From: Blastococcus haudaquaticus
GTDB taxonomy: Bacteria; Actinomycetota; Actinomycetes; Mycobacteriales; Geodermatophilaceae
Reading direction: 5' to 3'
Length of the DNA: 64,000 nt
NCBI RefSeq assembly: GCF_900230285.1
Contig: NZ_OCNK01000003.1
Span: 372,001-436,000, forward strand
Position numbers and translations under genes: made by a program
The notes under the pieces: model-generated
Seen by the model: only the letters and a program-made list of their open reading frames with translations
Told to the model about the DNA's origin: nothing
Database searches by the model: none
Shown: positions 38,638 through 49,439 of the stretch, piece after piece
How positions within the stretch are numbered: position 1 is the stretch's first letter
Layout of the letters: every line of letters starts with the position of its first letter

Positions 38638-39042
38638 GTGCGCATCCGACTCGCCCTCGCCCTGGCCCTCGCCGCCCCCCTGCTCGGCGCCTGCGGCGCC
38701 TCGGAGGACGAGCAGCGGAAGGCCGCCTTCTGCGACGACGTCCCCACGCTGATGCAGGAGGTCACCGCCGACCTGAACGAGGTCCCGTCGGACCCGATGT
38801 CGGCGAACGAGGCGCTCGACGACGCCGTCGCCCAGCTGGAAGAGGTCGAGCCGCCCGAGGACGTCGCCGACGAGTGGAGCCGCCTCGAGACGGCGTGGAG
38901 CGACATGCGCGACCTCATCGGCCGGGCCGACCTGAGCGACCCGGCGGCCAACGCCGAGCTCGCACCGGAGCTGCAGCGGCTCCAGCCCGAGCTGGTCGAG
39001 GCCGGCACCGCCATCGACGACTGGGGCAAGGAGAACTGCTGA
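38638..39042 (+). CDS. small lipoprotein, hypothetical
   Basis: 134 aa. A signal peptide (RIRLALALALAAPL) ends in the lipobox LGAC with Cys19 as the lipidated residue. The mature part is acidic and helical, with CDDVPTLMQEV near its start and a final Cys, so a disulfide is possible. The pattern resembles small helical [15 protein letters not shown] lipoproteins of unknown role. The GTG is supported by TACGGT 6 nt upstream. Confidence 0.75.
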   Translation: MRIRLALALALAAPLLGACGASEDEQRKAAFCDDVPTLMQEVTADLNEVPSDPMSANEALDDAVAQLEEVEPPEDVADEWSRLETAWSDMRDLIGRADLSDPAANAELAPELQRLQPELVEAGTAIDDWGKENC

Positions 39043-39048
39043 GGCCGG

Positions 39049-39424
39049 TCAGCCGGACCGTTCGGCGTCGCTGCGCTCGACGCAGAACTCGTTGCCCTCG
39101 GGGTCGCGCAGGGGTGACCCAGCCGGGCCCCTCGGGCGTGCGGTGGTCCTCGTGCAGCACGGCGCCGAGGGCGAGCAGCCGCTCGACCTCGGCGTCGCGG
39201 GTCCGGTCGGTGGGTGCCCAGTCGAGGTGCACCCGGTTCTTGACCGTCCTCGGCTCGGGCACCCGGATGAAGAGCAGCCCGGGGAGGGGTGGCGGCGCCT
39301 CGACCAGCACCTCGTCGTCGCCCGGCTGGTCCTCCGCGGAAACCGGCCACCCGGTGACGGCGCTCCAGAACCTCCCCAGCTCGTAGGGATCGGCGCAGTC
39401 GACGGTCACGTGGCGCGGCATCAT
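39049..39424 (-). pseudogene. VOC superfamily gene with a single-base frameshift
   Basis: The first 104 residues follow a VOC domain (RHVTVDCADPYELGRFW, VKNRVHLDWAPTD, EGPGWVT). At the GGGG of 39111-39114 (CCCC in the mRNA) the frame slips; with one C fewer, the next frame reads LRDPEGNEFCVERSDAERSG and stops at 39049-39051, exactly the expected end. So one base too many in a short homopolymer breaks the gene, by mutation or sequencing error. The intact product would be about 124 aa. Confidence 0.78.
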
Positions 39425-39482
39425 CGGCGGGACGCTAGCGCCGGTGCCTCCGTGCGGCACGTGGGTTCCGACCGGAACGGCA

Positions 39483-39518
39483 GACGGCGGCACACCTCAC
39501 AGGAGGTGTGCCGCCGTC
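39483..39518 (-). terminator. terminator stem-loop after ppa
   Basis: GACGGCGGCACACCTC pairs perfectly with GAGGTGTGCCGCCGTC (16 bp) around a 4-nt loop. It lies 37 nt past the ppa stop and 59 nt before the VOC gene on the same strand, so it should separate the two. Confidence 0.75.
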
Positions 39519-39554
39519 GATGCGTTCGGCGACCCGGAGGGCCGGGCGGATGGG

Positions 39555-40049
39555 TTAGTGGTGCGGCGTCTCGGTCTTGGCGCGCTCGATCGAAGCGAGG
39601 ATCTCCGCCTCGGCCTCTTCGCGACCGACCCAGTTGGCGCCCTCGACCGACTTTCCCGGCTCGAGGTCCTTGTAGGTCTCGAAGAAGTGCTGGATCTCCA
39701 GGCGGTCGAACTCCGACACGTCGGTGAGGTCCCGCAGGTGCGACTGGCGCGGGTCCGTCGCCGGCACGGTGAGGACCTTGTCGTCGCCGCCGGCTTCGTC
39801 GGTCATCCGGAACATGCCGATGGCCCGGACGGTGATCAGGCACCCGGGGAACGTCGGCTCCTCGAGGAGGACCAGGGCGTCGAGCGGGTCGCCGTCCTGT
39901 CCCAGGGTGTTCTCGATGTAGCCGTAGTCGGCCGGATATCGGGTGGAGGTGAAGAGCATCCGGTCCAAACGGATGCGGCCGGTGGCGTGGTCCAGCTCGT
40001 ACTTGTTCCGCTGGCCCTTCGGGATTTCTACCGTCACGTCGAACTGCAC
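39555..40049 (-). CDS. ppa: inorganic pyrophosphatase (family I)
   Basis: 164 aa, the bacterial length. [18 protein letters not shown] is the N-terminal signature, [20 protein letters not shown] holds the metal-binding Asp set (DGDPLD), and [15 protein letters not shown] with the following region closes the site. It hydrolyses cytoplasmic PPi and so competes with HppA, also encoded here. GTG start. Divergent from dacB. Confidence 0.96.
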   Translation of the reverse strand: MQFDVTVEIPKGQRNKYELDHATGRIRLDRMLFTSTRYPADYGYIENTLGQDGDPLDALVLLEEPTFPGCLITVRAIGMFRMTDEAGGDDKVLTVPATDPRQSHLRDLTDVSEFDRLEIQHFFETYKDLEPGKSVEGANWVGREEAEAEILASIERAKTETPHH

Positions 40050-40136
40050 CCGCCTAGTCTGGCCCACGGTGGCCCCGCGCGTTTCGCGGAGGTCACCTTT
40101 TGGGGGGTGGGCGACATCGCGTCGAACGGTTCGACG

Positions 40137-41528
40137 ATGGTCACAGCGAAGACCGGACGCTTCCGTCGGCGCCTCGCGATGGGGGTCATCGGGCTCGTCC
40201 TGCTCCTCATCGGCGGCGTCGTTGGTGTCGGCGTGCTCCTCACCCGCGGGGGAGGGGACGACCCGACCGAGGCCGTCGCCGTCCCGGATGCCGAGCTCCC
40301 CGACCTGGGCGATGCCGCGCCGGTCCTCGCCTCGCTGGGCAGCGACGCCCCGGCCCCCGACCCGGGCGTCCTCAGCAGCCGGCTGACCCCGCTGCTCGCC
40401 ACCGCCGGCCTCGGCACCGGTGTCTCCGCGGAAGTGGTCGACGTCGCCACCGGCGACGTGCTGCTGGACCTGGACGCCGAGGACCCCGCCGTCCCGGCAT
40501 CGACGACGAAGCTCCTGACCGCCGCGGCCGCCCTGGTCACGCTCGATCCCGCCGACACGCTGACCACGACCGTGGTCGCCGGGTCCACCCCGGGCGAGGT
40601 CGTCCTGGTCGGCGGCGGCGACCCGACCCTGTCGCGCACCGCGCCGTCGCAGACCTACCCCGGTGCCCCGACGGTGGCCGACCTCGCCACCCAGGTGGTC
40701 GCGGCCCTGCCGGCCGGCACCCCGGTCACCCGGATCGTCGTCGACAACTCGCTGTTCAGCGGCGCCCTGACCGCGCCGGGCTGGGGCGCGGGCGACGCCC
40801 CGTCCACGTACGCGGCGCCGGTCACGGCGACCGCCGTCGACGGCGCCCGCGTCAGCCCCGGCTCGCTCGCCCGCAGCGGTCAGCCCGGCATCGACGCCGG
40901 ATCCGCGCTCGCCGACGCGCTGGGCGCGCCCGGCGCGGCGGTCGTCCTCGGCGAGGCGCCTCCCGGTGCGGAGACGCTCGCCACTGTCGAGTCCGCGCCG
41001 ATCGCCCGGTTGGTCGAGCAGGCGCTCTCGATGTCGGACAACATGCTCGCCGAGGCCCTGCTCCGGCAGGTCGCGATCGCGCGGGACCGGCCGGCCACCT
41101 TCGAGGGCGGGGCCCAGGCGGTCATCGAGTCGCTGAGCGAGGCGGGCATCGACATGACCGGTGTGGTGCTCTCGGACGGCAGCGGCCTGTCGCAGGCCGA
41201 CCGCATCCCCGCCGGCGTGCTCACCGCCGTCGTCGCCGGTGCCGCCGACGGCAGCCTGCCCGGTGCCTCGGCGCTGCTGTCCGGACTCCCGGTCGCCGGC
41301 TACGACGGCACGCTCTTCGACCGGGGCGACGCGGGCGCCGCACCCGGCACGGTCCGCGCCAAGACCGGCACGCTGCTCGGGGTCCACGCCCTCGCGGGAA
41401 CGGTGGTCACCAGCGACGGACGGCTGCTGGCCTTCGCGGTCGTCGCCGACGGCTCGGGCAACGAGGCCGCCGCGGAGAACGCCCTGGACGACGTCGCCGC
41501 GGCGCTCGCCGGCTGCGGCTGCCGCTAG
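40137..41528 (+). CDS. dacB: D-alanyl-D-alanine carboxypeptidase/endopeptidase, PBP4 type (S13)
   Basis: 463 aa. An N-terminal membrane anchor ([23 protein letters not shown]) is followed by the penicillin-binding motifs STTK (Ser122, Lys125), SDN (300-302) and KTG (409-411). The insert between the first two matches class C PBP4 but is short, as in actinobacteria. It trims peptidoglycan stem peptides outside the membrane. The start is not settled: the ATG at 40137 follows a 17-bp palindrome that could hide the ribosome site, and a GTG at 40107 in frame has GGAGG 14 nt upstream. Confidence 0.92.
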   Translation: MVTAKTGRFRRRLAMGVIGLVLLLIGGVVGVGVLLTRGGGDDPTEAVAVPDAELPDLGDAAPVLASLGSDAPAPDPGVLSSRLTPLLATAGLGTGVSAEVVDVATGDVLLDLDAEDPAVPASTTKLLTAAAALVTLDPADTLTTTVVAGSTPGEVVLVGGGDPTLSRTAPSQTYPGAPTVADLATQVVAALPAGTPVTRIVVDNSLFSGALTAPGWGAGDAPSTYAAPVTATAVDGARVSPGSLARSGQPGIDAGSALADALGAPGAAVVLGEAPPGAETLATVESAPIARLVEQALSMSDNMLAEALLRQVAIARDRPATFEGGAQAVIESLSEAGIDMTGVVLSDGSGLSQADRIPAGVLTAVVAGAADGSLPGASALLSGLPVAGYDGTLFDRGDAGAAPGTVRAKTGTLLGVHALAGTVVTSDGRLLAFAVVADGSGNEAAAENALDDVAAALAGCGCR

Positions 41529-41563
41529 CGCTGCCGACCGGGCGGCGCGCCCTCGCCGCCGCG

Positions 41564-41569
41564 TACGGT
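41564..41569 (+). promoter_or_regulatory. -10-like hexamer for the DUF2342 gene
   Basis: TACGGT, 6 nt before the ATG at 41576, in the 47-nt gap after dacB, so the downstream genes can be read separately from dacB. Confidence 0.45.
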
Positions 41570-41575
41570 GAGGCG

Positions 41576-42658
41576 ATGAGCAGCGCCTCCTCGATGGTCG
41601 ACTGGGAGCTCGCCGGACGCACGGCCCGCCGGCTGATCAGCGCGGGACCCGCGACGACGCGGGAGGAGGCCGCCGGCGTCGTCCGGGACCTGCACGAGGC
41701 CGCCGCCGTCGCCGTCGCGCACGTCGAGAAGCTGACCGGCCTCTCGCCGGTTCCCGGGGGGCCGGTTCCCGAGGTCGCGGTCGTCGACCGCCCGGGCTGG
41801 GTGGACGCCAACACCCACGGCATGGCGGCCCTCCTCGACCCGCTGGTCGAGGCGCTGGCCGCCAAGCAGGACAGCCGCCCCGGCGCCATCGCCACGGCGA
41901 TCGGCTCGCGGGTCACCGGCGCGCAGGCCGGCGGCATCCTCGCCTTCCTGTCCTCCCGCGTCCTCGGCCAGTACGAGATCTTCGGGACCGGCGGCCGGCT
42001 GCTGCTCGTCGCCCCCAACATCGTGGCCACCGAGCGGAAGCTCGGTGTCGACCCGGCCGACTTCCGGCTCTGGGTCTGCCTGCACGAGGCCACCCACCAG
42101 CTGCAGTTCACCGCGGTGCCCTGGCTGAAGGGGCACCTCGAGGGCGAGATGGCGAAGTTCATCGAGGCCACCGACCTCACCACCGACGTCCTCCGCGAGC
42201 GGCTGCAGGACGTCCTGCGCAGCCTCACCGACGCCGTCCGCGGCGGCGAGGGGGAGTCGGAGGGCCTGATGGCGCTCGTGCGCGACCCCGAGCAGCGGGC
42301 CGTGCTCGACCGGGTCACCGCCGTGATGAGCCTCGTCGAGGGGCACGCCGAGTACGTCATGGACGGTGTGGGCCCGGACGTCGTCCCGACCGTGACGACG
42401 CTGCGCAAGCGCTTCGCCCAGCGGCGCAAGGGCCGCGGGCCGCTGGACCGCGTCCTCCGCCGCCTGCTCGGGCTGGAGCAGAAGATGAAGCAGTACGCGG
42501 AGGGCCGGGTCTTCGTGGGCGGCGTCATCGACCTGGTGGGCATGGAGGGCTTCAACCGCGTCTGGGAGGGCCCGGAGAACCTGCCGCGCATCGACGAGCT
42601 GACCGCTCCGGAGCGCTGGGTCGAGCGGGTGCACGGCCGCCCGGCCATCCCCGCCTGA
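41576..42658 (+). CDS. zinc-dependent metalloprotease, DUF2342/F420-associated family
   Basis: 360 aa. The zinc motif HEATH (His170, Glu171, His174) lies in [13 protein letters not shown] and the third ligand is likely in the later EGHAEYVMD (a Glu-Gly-His block). [10 protein letters not shown] and the [13 protein letters not shown] stretch are typical of the family annotated as coenzyme F420 biosynthesis-associated, named for gene neighbourhoods and not for chemistry. Protease activity is inferred from the motif. It lies before tilS and hpt, the usual [15 protein letters not shown] order. Confidence 0.88.
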   Translation: MSSASSMVDWELAGRTARRLISAGPATTREEAAGVVRDLHEAAAVAVAHVEKLTGLSPVPGGPVPEVAVVDRPGWVDANTHGMAALLDPLVEALAAKQDSRPGAIATAIGSRVTGAQAGGILAFLSSRVLGQYEIFGTGGRLLLVAPNIVATERKLGVDPADFRLWVCLHEATHQLQFTAVPWLKGHLEGEMAKFIEATDLTTDVLRERLQDVLRSLTDAVRGGEGESEGLMALVRDPEQRAVLDRVTAVMSLVEGHAEYVMDGVGPDVVPTVTTLRKRFAQRRKGRGPLDRVLRRLLGLEQKMKQYAEGRVFVGGVIDLVGMEGFNRVWEGPENLPRIDELTAPERWVERVHGRPAIPA

Positions 42659-42674
42659 CCCGGGGCCGCACGAC

Positions 42675-43688
42675 ATGGCCGGCCCTCCCCGGGCGGTGGC
42701 GGTCCTCCGGCACGCCGTCCGGAACGGCCTGCGCAGCTCGGGCCGGCCGGTCCTGGTGGCCTGCAGCGGCGGTGCCGACTCGCTGGCGATGGCGGCCGCG
42801 CTCGCCTTCGAGGCACGGGACGCCGGGGTGCGGGTCGGCGGCGTGACCGTCGACCACGGGCTGCAGCAGGGGTCGGCCGAGCGGGCGGCCCGCACGGCGG
42901 AGCTGCTGCGCACCCTCGGCCTGGATCCCGTCCTGGTCCGGACGGCCGACGTCGGTGTCGACGGCGGACCCGAGGCGGCCGCCCGGATCGCGCGGTACGC
43001 CGTCCTCACGCGCGCGGCGCAGGAGCACGGTGCCCGCATCGCCCTCGGGCACACGCTCGACGACCAGGCGGAGACCGTGCTGCTGGGCCTCGGTCGGGGC
43101 TCCGGTCCCCGCTCGGTGGCCGGGATGGCGGAGGTCCGCGAGACGGGTGGCGTGTGCTGGTGGCGGCCGCTCCTGGGCGTCCGCCGCGCGACGGCTCGCC
43201 AGGCATGCGCCGACCAGGAGCTCCCGGTCTGGGACGACCCGTGGAACGTGGACCCGGCCTACACGCGGGTCCGGCTGCGGACCGAGGTCCTGCCCATCCT
43301 CGAGGAGGTGCTGGGCGGCGGCGTCGCCCCCGCGCTGGCCCGCACGGCAACGATGCTCCGCGAGGACCTCGAGGCGCTCGACGCGCTGGCCGCCGCGCAG
43401 CTCGAGCGCCTGAGCGGTGCGCACGACCTCCCCGCGGCCGGGACCGCAGCCCTGCCGACGGCGCTCCGCACCCGGGTGCTGCGCGGCTGGCTGCGGGCCG
43501 CGGGCGTCCCCGACCTGCAGGCGGTGCACCTGGCCGCCGTCGACGCCTTGCTGGTCCGCTGGCGGGGGCAGGGGAGGGTCGACCTACCGGGCGGCGCGGG
43601 CGTCGTCCGGACGTCTGGCAGGCTGGTCATGCAGCGCCCGGAGGACCGGGTCGCGCCACCCCCGCACTCCGAGGAGCCCTCAGCGTGA
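42675..43688 (+). CDS. tilS: tRNA(Ile)-lysidine synthase
   Basis: 337 aa. The PP-loop SGGADS (31-36) lies in [25 protein letters not shown] and [16 protein letters not shown] are the N-type ATPase companions, and [17 protein letters not shown] binds the tRNA. It makes lysidine at C34 of tRNA-Ile(CAU) so that AUA is read. The C-terminal domain is short, as in other actinobacteria. 4-nt overlap with hpt. Confidence 0.94.
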   Translation: MAGPPRAVAVLRHAVRNGLRSSGRPVLVACSGGADSLAMAAALAFEARDAGVRVGGVTVDHGLQQGSAERAARTAELLRTLGLDPVLVRTADVGVDGGPEAAARIARYAVLTRAAQEHGARIALGHTLDDQAETVLLGLGRGSGPRSVAGMAEVRETGGVCWWRPLLGVRRATARQACADQELPVWDDPWNVDPAYTRVRLRTEVLPILEEVLGGGVAPALARTATMLREDLEALDALAAAQLERLSGAHDLPAAGTAALPTALRTRVLRGWLRAAGVPDLQAVHLAAVDALLVRWRGQGRVDLPGGAGVVRTSGRLVMQRPEDRVAPPPHSEEPSA

Positions 43689-44269
43689 GCGAGTCTGCGA
43701 CCACTCCCGGGGCCCTCGGCCCCGACCACGGGTACGGCCCGGACATCGACCACGTCCTCCTGAGCGAGGAGCAGATCCAGGAGAAGATCGGCGAGCTCGC
43801 GGCGCAGATCGCCGCCGACTACGCCGGCAAGGAGGTCCTGCTCGTCGGCGTCCTCAAGGGCGCGGTGCTGTTCATGAGCGATTTCGCGCGGGCGCTCCAG
43901 CTGCCCACGCAGATGGAGTTCATGGCCGTCTCGTCCTACGGTTCGGCCACCAGCTCCTCCGGCGTGGTGCGCATCCTCAAGGACCTCGACCGGGACATCA
44001 CCGACAAGCACGTGCTGGTGCTCGAGGACATCATCGACTCCGGCCTGACCCTGTCCTGGCTGCTCAAGAACCTCGGCGGCCGCCAGCCCGCCTCGCTCGA
44101 GGTGTGCGCCCTGCTGCGCAAGCCGGACGCGGTGAAGGTCGAGGTGCCGGTGAAGTACATCGGGTTCGACATCCCCAACGAGTTCGTCATCGGCTACGGC
44201 CTGGACTACGCCGAGCGCTACCGCGACCTGCCCTACATCGCCACGCTGAAGCCCGAGGTCTATGCCTAG
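43685..44269 (+). CDS. hpt: hypoxanthine phosphoribosyltransferase
   Basis: 194 aa. The PRPP motif is [14 protein letters not shown] (110-123). [14 protein letters not shown] (54-67) and [20 protein letters not shown] near the end are standard HPRT. It salvages hypoxanthine (and guanine) to nucleotides. The N-terminal 20 residues are extra and unconserved. The tilS-hpt-ftsH order is widespread in Gram-positive bacteria. Confidence 0.95.
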   Translation: MSESATTPGALGPDHGYGPDIDHVLLSEEQIQEKIGELAAQIAADYAGKEVLLVGVLKGAVLFMSDFARALQLPTQMEFMAVSSYGSATSSSGVVRILKDLDRDITDKHVLVLEDIIDSGLTLSWLLKNLGGRQPASLEVCALLRKPDAVKVEVPVKYIGFDIPNEFVIGYGLDYAERYRDLPYIATLKPEVYA

Positions 44270-44573
44270 TTGTTGTCCTGTCGTGGCGAGTGGGGCCCGG
44301 AGGGTCCCGCGCAGCCGCGACGCAGCGGCTCAACCGTGGTGGGGGACGGCACCTGGCCGCGGTGTCGGCCGGTAGGCCGACGATGGACATGGTCCCCACT
44401 CCTCCGGGCCAACCCTGCTCGTGGCCAGGGATTCCACAGGTGCCCCGGTGTACCGTCGATTCCGACGACGCTGCTCCCGGCGCCGGGGTCCCCGCCCGGA
44501 TCGCACGTGGCGTCCCCGGACGATCAGGAGGGTCGACGGGCAGTCCGGTTCTCCCGGCGCCCGGCATCGGTGT
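44270..44573 (+). other. 304-nt intergenic region hpt-ftsH
   Basis: No gene is supported here. It holds a small stem-loop (GTCGGCC-GGTA-GGCCGAC, 44364-44381) that could be a weak terminator of hpt or part of the ftsH leader, and a TACCGT hexamer at about 44454-44459 that could serve ftsH with a leader of some 110 nt. No known riboswitch is recognised. Confidence 0.4.
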
Positions 44574-46564
<1,991 letters not shown>

Positions 46565-46568
<4 letters not shown>

Positions 46569-47155
46569 GCGACCCGAGTCCGTCCGGTCAGGTGGACCAG
46601 GAACGGGCGGCCGCTGCCGTCCGCGAGCTGCTCCTGGCGATCGGGGAGGATCCCGACCGGCCCGGCCTGGCGGAGACGCCCGCCCGGGTGGCCCGGGCGT
46701 ACGCCGAGACGTTCTCGGGCCTCTGGCAGGACCCGTACGAGATCCTCGGGACGACGTTCGACGAGGACCACGACGAGATGGTTTTGGTCAAGGACATCCC
46801 GATGTACTCGACCTGCGAGCACCACCTGGTCCCGTTCCACGGCCGCGCGCACGTCGGGTACATCCCGGCCGAGGACGGCCGGGTGACCGGCCTGTCCAAG
46901 CTGGCCCGGCTGGTCGAGGTGTTCGCGCGCCGCCCGCAGGTGCAGGAACGGATGACCCGCCAGATCGCGGACGCGCTGAACGACGTCCTCAAGCCGCGAG
47001 GCGTCATCGTCGTCATCGAGGCCGAGCACCTGTGCATGGCGATGCGGGGCATCCGCAAGCCCGGGTCGACGACGGTCACCTCCGCGGTGCGGGGCCTGTT
47101 CCGGGACAACCCGGCCACCCGGAGCGAGGCGATGAGCCTGGTGATGCGCGGGTGA
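46565..47155 (+). CDS. folE: GTP cyclohydrolase I
   Basis: 196 aa. [20 protein letters not shown] carries the zinc Cys and catalytic His pair; [20 protein letters not shown] and [14 protein letters not shown] (second zinc Cys) complete the site. It opens GTP to dihydroneopterin triphosphate, the first step of folate synthesis. Coupled to ftsH by a 4-nt overlap; folP follows after 27 nt. Confidence 0.96.
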
Positions 47156-47182
47156 CGGTCGAGTGAGCCGGGACTACGGCCG

Positions 47183-48031
47183 GTGATCGCCCTCCCGCGA
47201 CCCGGGCGGTGCGTCGTGATGGGCGTCCTGAACGTCACGCCGGACTCCTTCTCCGACGGCGGGTGCTTCGCCGACACCGCCTCGGCGGTAGCGCACGGTC
47301 TGGACATGCACGCCGCGGGGGCGGACTACGTGGACGTCGGCGGGGAGTCCACCCGGCCCGGCGCCGACCGCGTGGACGCCGACGAGGAGCGTGCCCGGGT
47401 GCTGCCGGTCATCCGCGAGCTGACGGCGGCGGGCGTGCGGACCAGCGTCGACACGACCCGGGCCGAGGTGGCCGAGGCGGCGATCGGGGCCGGCGCGAGC
47501 CTGGTCAACGACGTCAGCGGCGGCCTCGCCGACAAGAACATGGCCGAGCTGGTCGCCGAAGCGGGAGTGCCCTGGGTGCTCATGCACTGGCGCGGGCACA
47601 GCCGCGAGATGTACGCCGCCGCCCAGTACGGCGACGTGGTCACCGAGGTCTGCGCCGAGCTGACCGCGCGCGTCGAGGACGTCGTCGCTGCCGGTGTCGC
47701 GCCCGAGCAGCTGGTCCTCGACCCGGGGCTCGGCTTCGCCAAGCGCGCCGAGCACAACTGGTCCCTCCTGGCCGGGCTCGACCGGCTCGTCGGTCTCGGA
47801 CTGCCCGTCCTGGTCGGGTCGTCCCGCAAGACGTTCCTCGGCCGGCTGCTCGCCGCACCGGACGGCGCGGTGCGGCCGGCCGAGCTGCGCGACGACGCCA
47901 CGCTGGCCACAACCGTGCTGGCGGCCGAAGCCGGCGTGTGGGGCGTCCGCGTCCACGACGCGGCCGCCTCCGCCGACGCCGTGCGCACCGTGGCGGCCGT
48001 CCGTGCGGCACGGGGTACCGGTCGTGGCTGA
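47183..48031 (+). CDS. folP: dihydropteroate synthase
   Basis: 282 aa. VMGVLNVTPDSFSDGG (about 12-27) and VDVGGESTRPGA are the two pterin-site signatures; LDPGLGFAK and GSSRKTFLG near the end bind pterin and the sulfonamide/pABA side. It joins pABA to hydroxymethyl-dihydropterin diphosphate and is the sulfonamide target. GTG start; 8-nt overlap with folB. Confidence 0.95.
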   Translation: MIALPRPGRCVVMGVLNVTPDSFSDGGCFADTASAVAHGLDMHAAGADYVDVGGESTRPGADRVDADEERARVLPVIRELTAAGVRTSVDTTRAEVAEAAIGAGASLVNDVSGGLADKNMAELVAEAGVPWVLMHWRGHSREMYAAAQYGDVVTEVCAELTARVEDVVAAGVAPEQLVLDPGLGFAKRAEHNWSLLAGLDRLVGLGLPVLVGSSRKTFLGRLLAAPDGAVRPAELRDDATLATTVLAAEAGVWGVRVHDAAASADAVRTVAAVRAARGTGRG

Positions 48032-48425
48032 GTCCTCCACCCGCCCCGACACCTCGGGCCCAGCTCCGGACCGGATCGCGCTGCGGGGCGTCCGCGGCCA
48101 TGCGCACCACGGTGTCTACGCCTTCGAGCGCGAGCGCGGTCAGATGTTCCGCGTCGACGCCGTCCTGGAGCTGGACACGCGGGCCGCGGCGGCAGGCGAC
48201 GACCTCGACAAGACCGTCAACTACGCCGAGCTCGCCCAGCAGCTGTACGCGGTGCTCACCGGTGAGCCGGTCAGCCTGCTGGAGACGCTGGCCGAGCGCC
48301 TCGCGCGGGTCTGCCTGGCCAACGCGCTCGTCGACGCCGTCGAGATCACCGTGCACAAGCCGCAGGCCGAGCTCGGTGTCCCCTTCGACGACGTCTCGGT
48401 CACGATCCGCCGGGCGCGCGCATGA
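48024..48425 (+). CDS. folB: dihydroneopterin aldolase
   Basis: 133 aa. IALRGVRGHAHHGVYAFERE is the family start; DDLDKTVNYAELAQ and ETLAERLARVCL follow, and VTVHKP (read here as ITVHKPQAEL) is the conserved closing Lys. It cleaves dihydroneopterin to 6-hydroxymethyl-dihydropterin. About 15 extra residues at the N-terminus come from the GTG overlapping folP. 4-nt overlap with folK. Confidence 0.93.
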   Translation: MAESSTRPDTSGPAPDRIALRGVRGHAHHGVYAFERERGQMFRVDAVLELDTRAAAAGDDLDKTVNYAELAQQLYAVLTGEPVSLLETLAERLARVCLANALVDAVEITVHKPQAELGVPFDDVSVTIRRARA

Positions 48426-48925
48426 CCCGCGCGGTGCTCTCCCTCGGCGCGAACCTCGGTGACCGGGCCGGCGCGATCCGGGCCGCCATCACGGCGCTGA
48501 AGGACGACGGCCTCGTGGCCCGGTCGACGCTGTACGAGACCCCGCCCTGGGGCCCGGTCGAGCAGCCGCCGTACCTGAACGCCGTCGTCGTGGTCCGGGG
48601 CCCGCGGGACGCCGCGGGATGGCTCGCCCGCGCGCAGGAACTGGAGCAGGCCGCCGGTCGCACCCGCGAGGTGCGCTGGGGGCCCCGCACCCTCGACGTC
48701 GACGTCGTCACGGTGACCGAGGACGACGGCACGCCCGTGACCTCCGACGATCCACAGCTCACCCTGCCGCACCCGCGGGCCCACGAGCGCGCGTTCGTCC
48801 TGCTGCCGTGGTCGAGCCTGGACCCGGGGGCGGTGCTGCCGGGCAAGGGGCGGGTCGCCGACCTGCTGGCCGCCCTGCCGGCCGACGAGAAGCTGGCCGT
48901 CACGCGCTGGGACCACCTGCATTGA
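48422..48925 (+). CDS. folK: 2-amino-4-hydroxy-6-hydroxymethyldihydropteridine diphosphokinase
   Basis: 167 aa. LSLGANLGDR (6-15), the ETPPWGPVEQPPYLNAVV block and WGPRTLDVDVV (the metal Asp pair) are all present, as is LPHPRAHERAFVL. It transfers pyrophosphate from ATP to the pterin, giving the folP substrate. It closes the folate run and overlaps the next gene by 4 nt. Confidence 0.95.
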   Translation: MTRAVLSLGANLGDRAGAIRAAITALKDDGLVARSTLYETPPWGPVEQPPYLNAVVVVRGPRDAAGWLARAQELEQAAGRTREVRWGPRTLDVDVVTVTEDDGTPVTSDDPQLTLPHPRAHERAFVLLPWSSLDPGAVLPGKGRVADLLAALPADEKLAVTRWDHLH

Positions 48926-49437
48926 CACCCGTCCGCCGCCGTGACCTGCTGGTCCTCGCTGCCGGCCTCGCCGTCGCCACCTGGCTGCTCGTCCGCACCT
49001 GGTACGGCGAGCTCCCTGCGCTGCAGTGGTGGCAGCCGCTGCCGCTGGCCGTGCTGGCGCTGGCGGAGGCGCTCGGGGCGCGCACCCTCAAGGCACGGCT
49101 CACCGCCCTCCGCGAGGCGCGCACCCGGTCGGGGACACCCGCCGCTGTGTCGCGCGACGTCCCCGTCCGGCCGGTCGAGCCGATGCTCGTCGCCCGCCTG
49201 GCCGTCCTCGCCCAGGCCAGCGCCTACGTGGGTGCGGTCTTCCTCGGCGTCTGGGCGGGTGTGCTGCTGCACGTCGGCCCCGCGGTGGGACGGCTGCAGG
49301 CGGCGTCGGGGGACACCGTCGCAGCGCTGATCGGCATCGTCGGGTCAGGGGCCCTCGTCGCCGCGGCGCTGTGGCTGGAATCGGTCTGCCGGGTCCCACC
49401 CCAGGAACAGGACCCCTCGGAGGGCGTCAGCGCCTAG
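48922..49437 (+). CDS. DUF3180 membrane protein
   Basis: 171 aa starting at TTG, which overlaps the folK stop as TTGA; this rare start is backed by coupling and by the first helix beginning six residues later. Four membrane helices are visible (DLLVLAAGLAVATWLLV; PLPLAVLALAEALGA; LAQASAYVGAVFLGVWAGVLL; LIGIVGSGALVAAALWL). It matches DUF3180 (Rv3605c type), always next to folK in actinobacteria. No known function; folate or pterin handling is a guess from position. Confidence 0.85.
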   Translation: MTPVRRRDLLVLAAGLAVATWLLVRTWYGELPALQWWQPLPLAVLALAEALGARTLKARLTALREARTRSGTPAAVSRDVPVRPVEPMLVARLAVLAQASAYVGAVFLGVWAGVLLHVGPAVGRLQAASGDTVAALIGIVGSGALVAAALWLESVCRVPPQEQDPSEGVSA

Positions 49438-49439
49438 CG

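Noticed and set aside
40120-40136. CGTCGAAC-G-GTTCGACG as a LexA (SOS) box
   Set aside because: [15 protein letters not shown] SOS boxes have four bases between TCGAAC and GTTCGA; here there is one, so LexA spacing is wrong.
44364-44381. 7-bp hairpin after hpt as a proven terminator
   Set aside because: It is short, lies 95 nt from the stop and has no T run; left only as part of the intergenic description.
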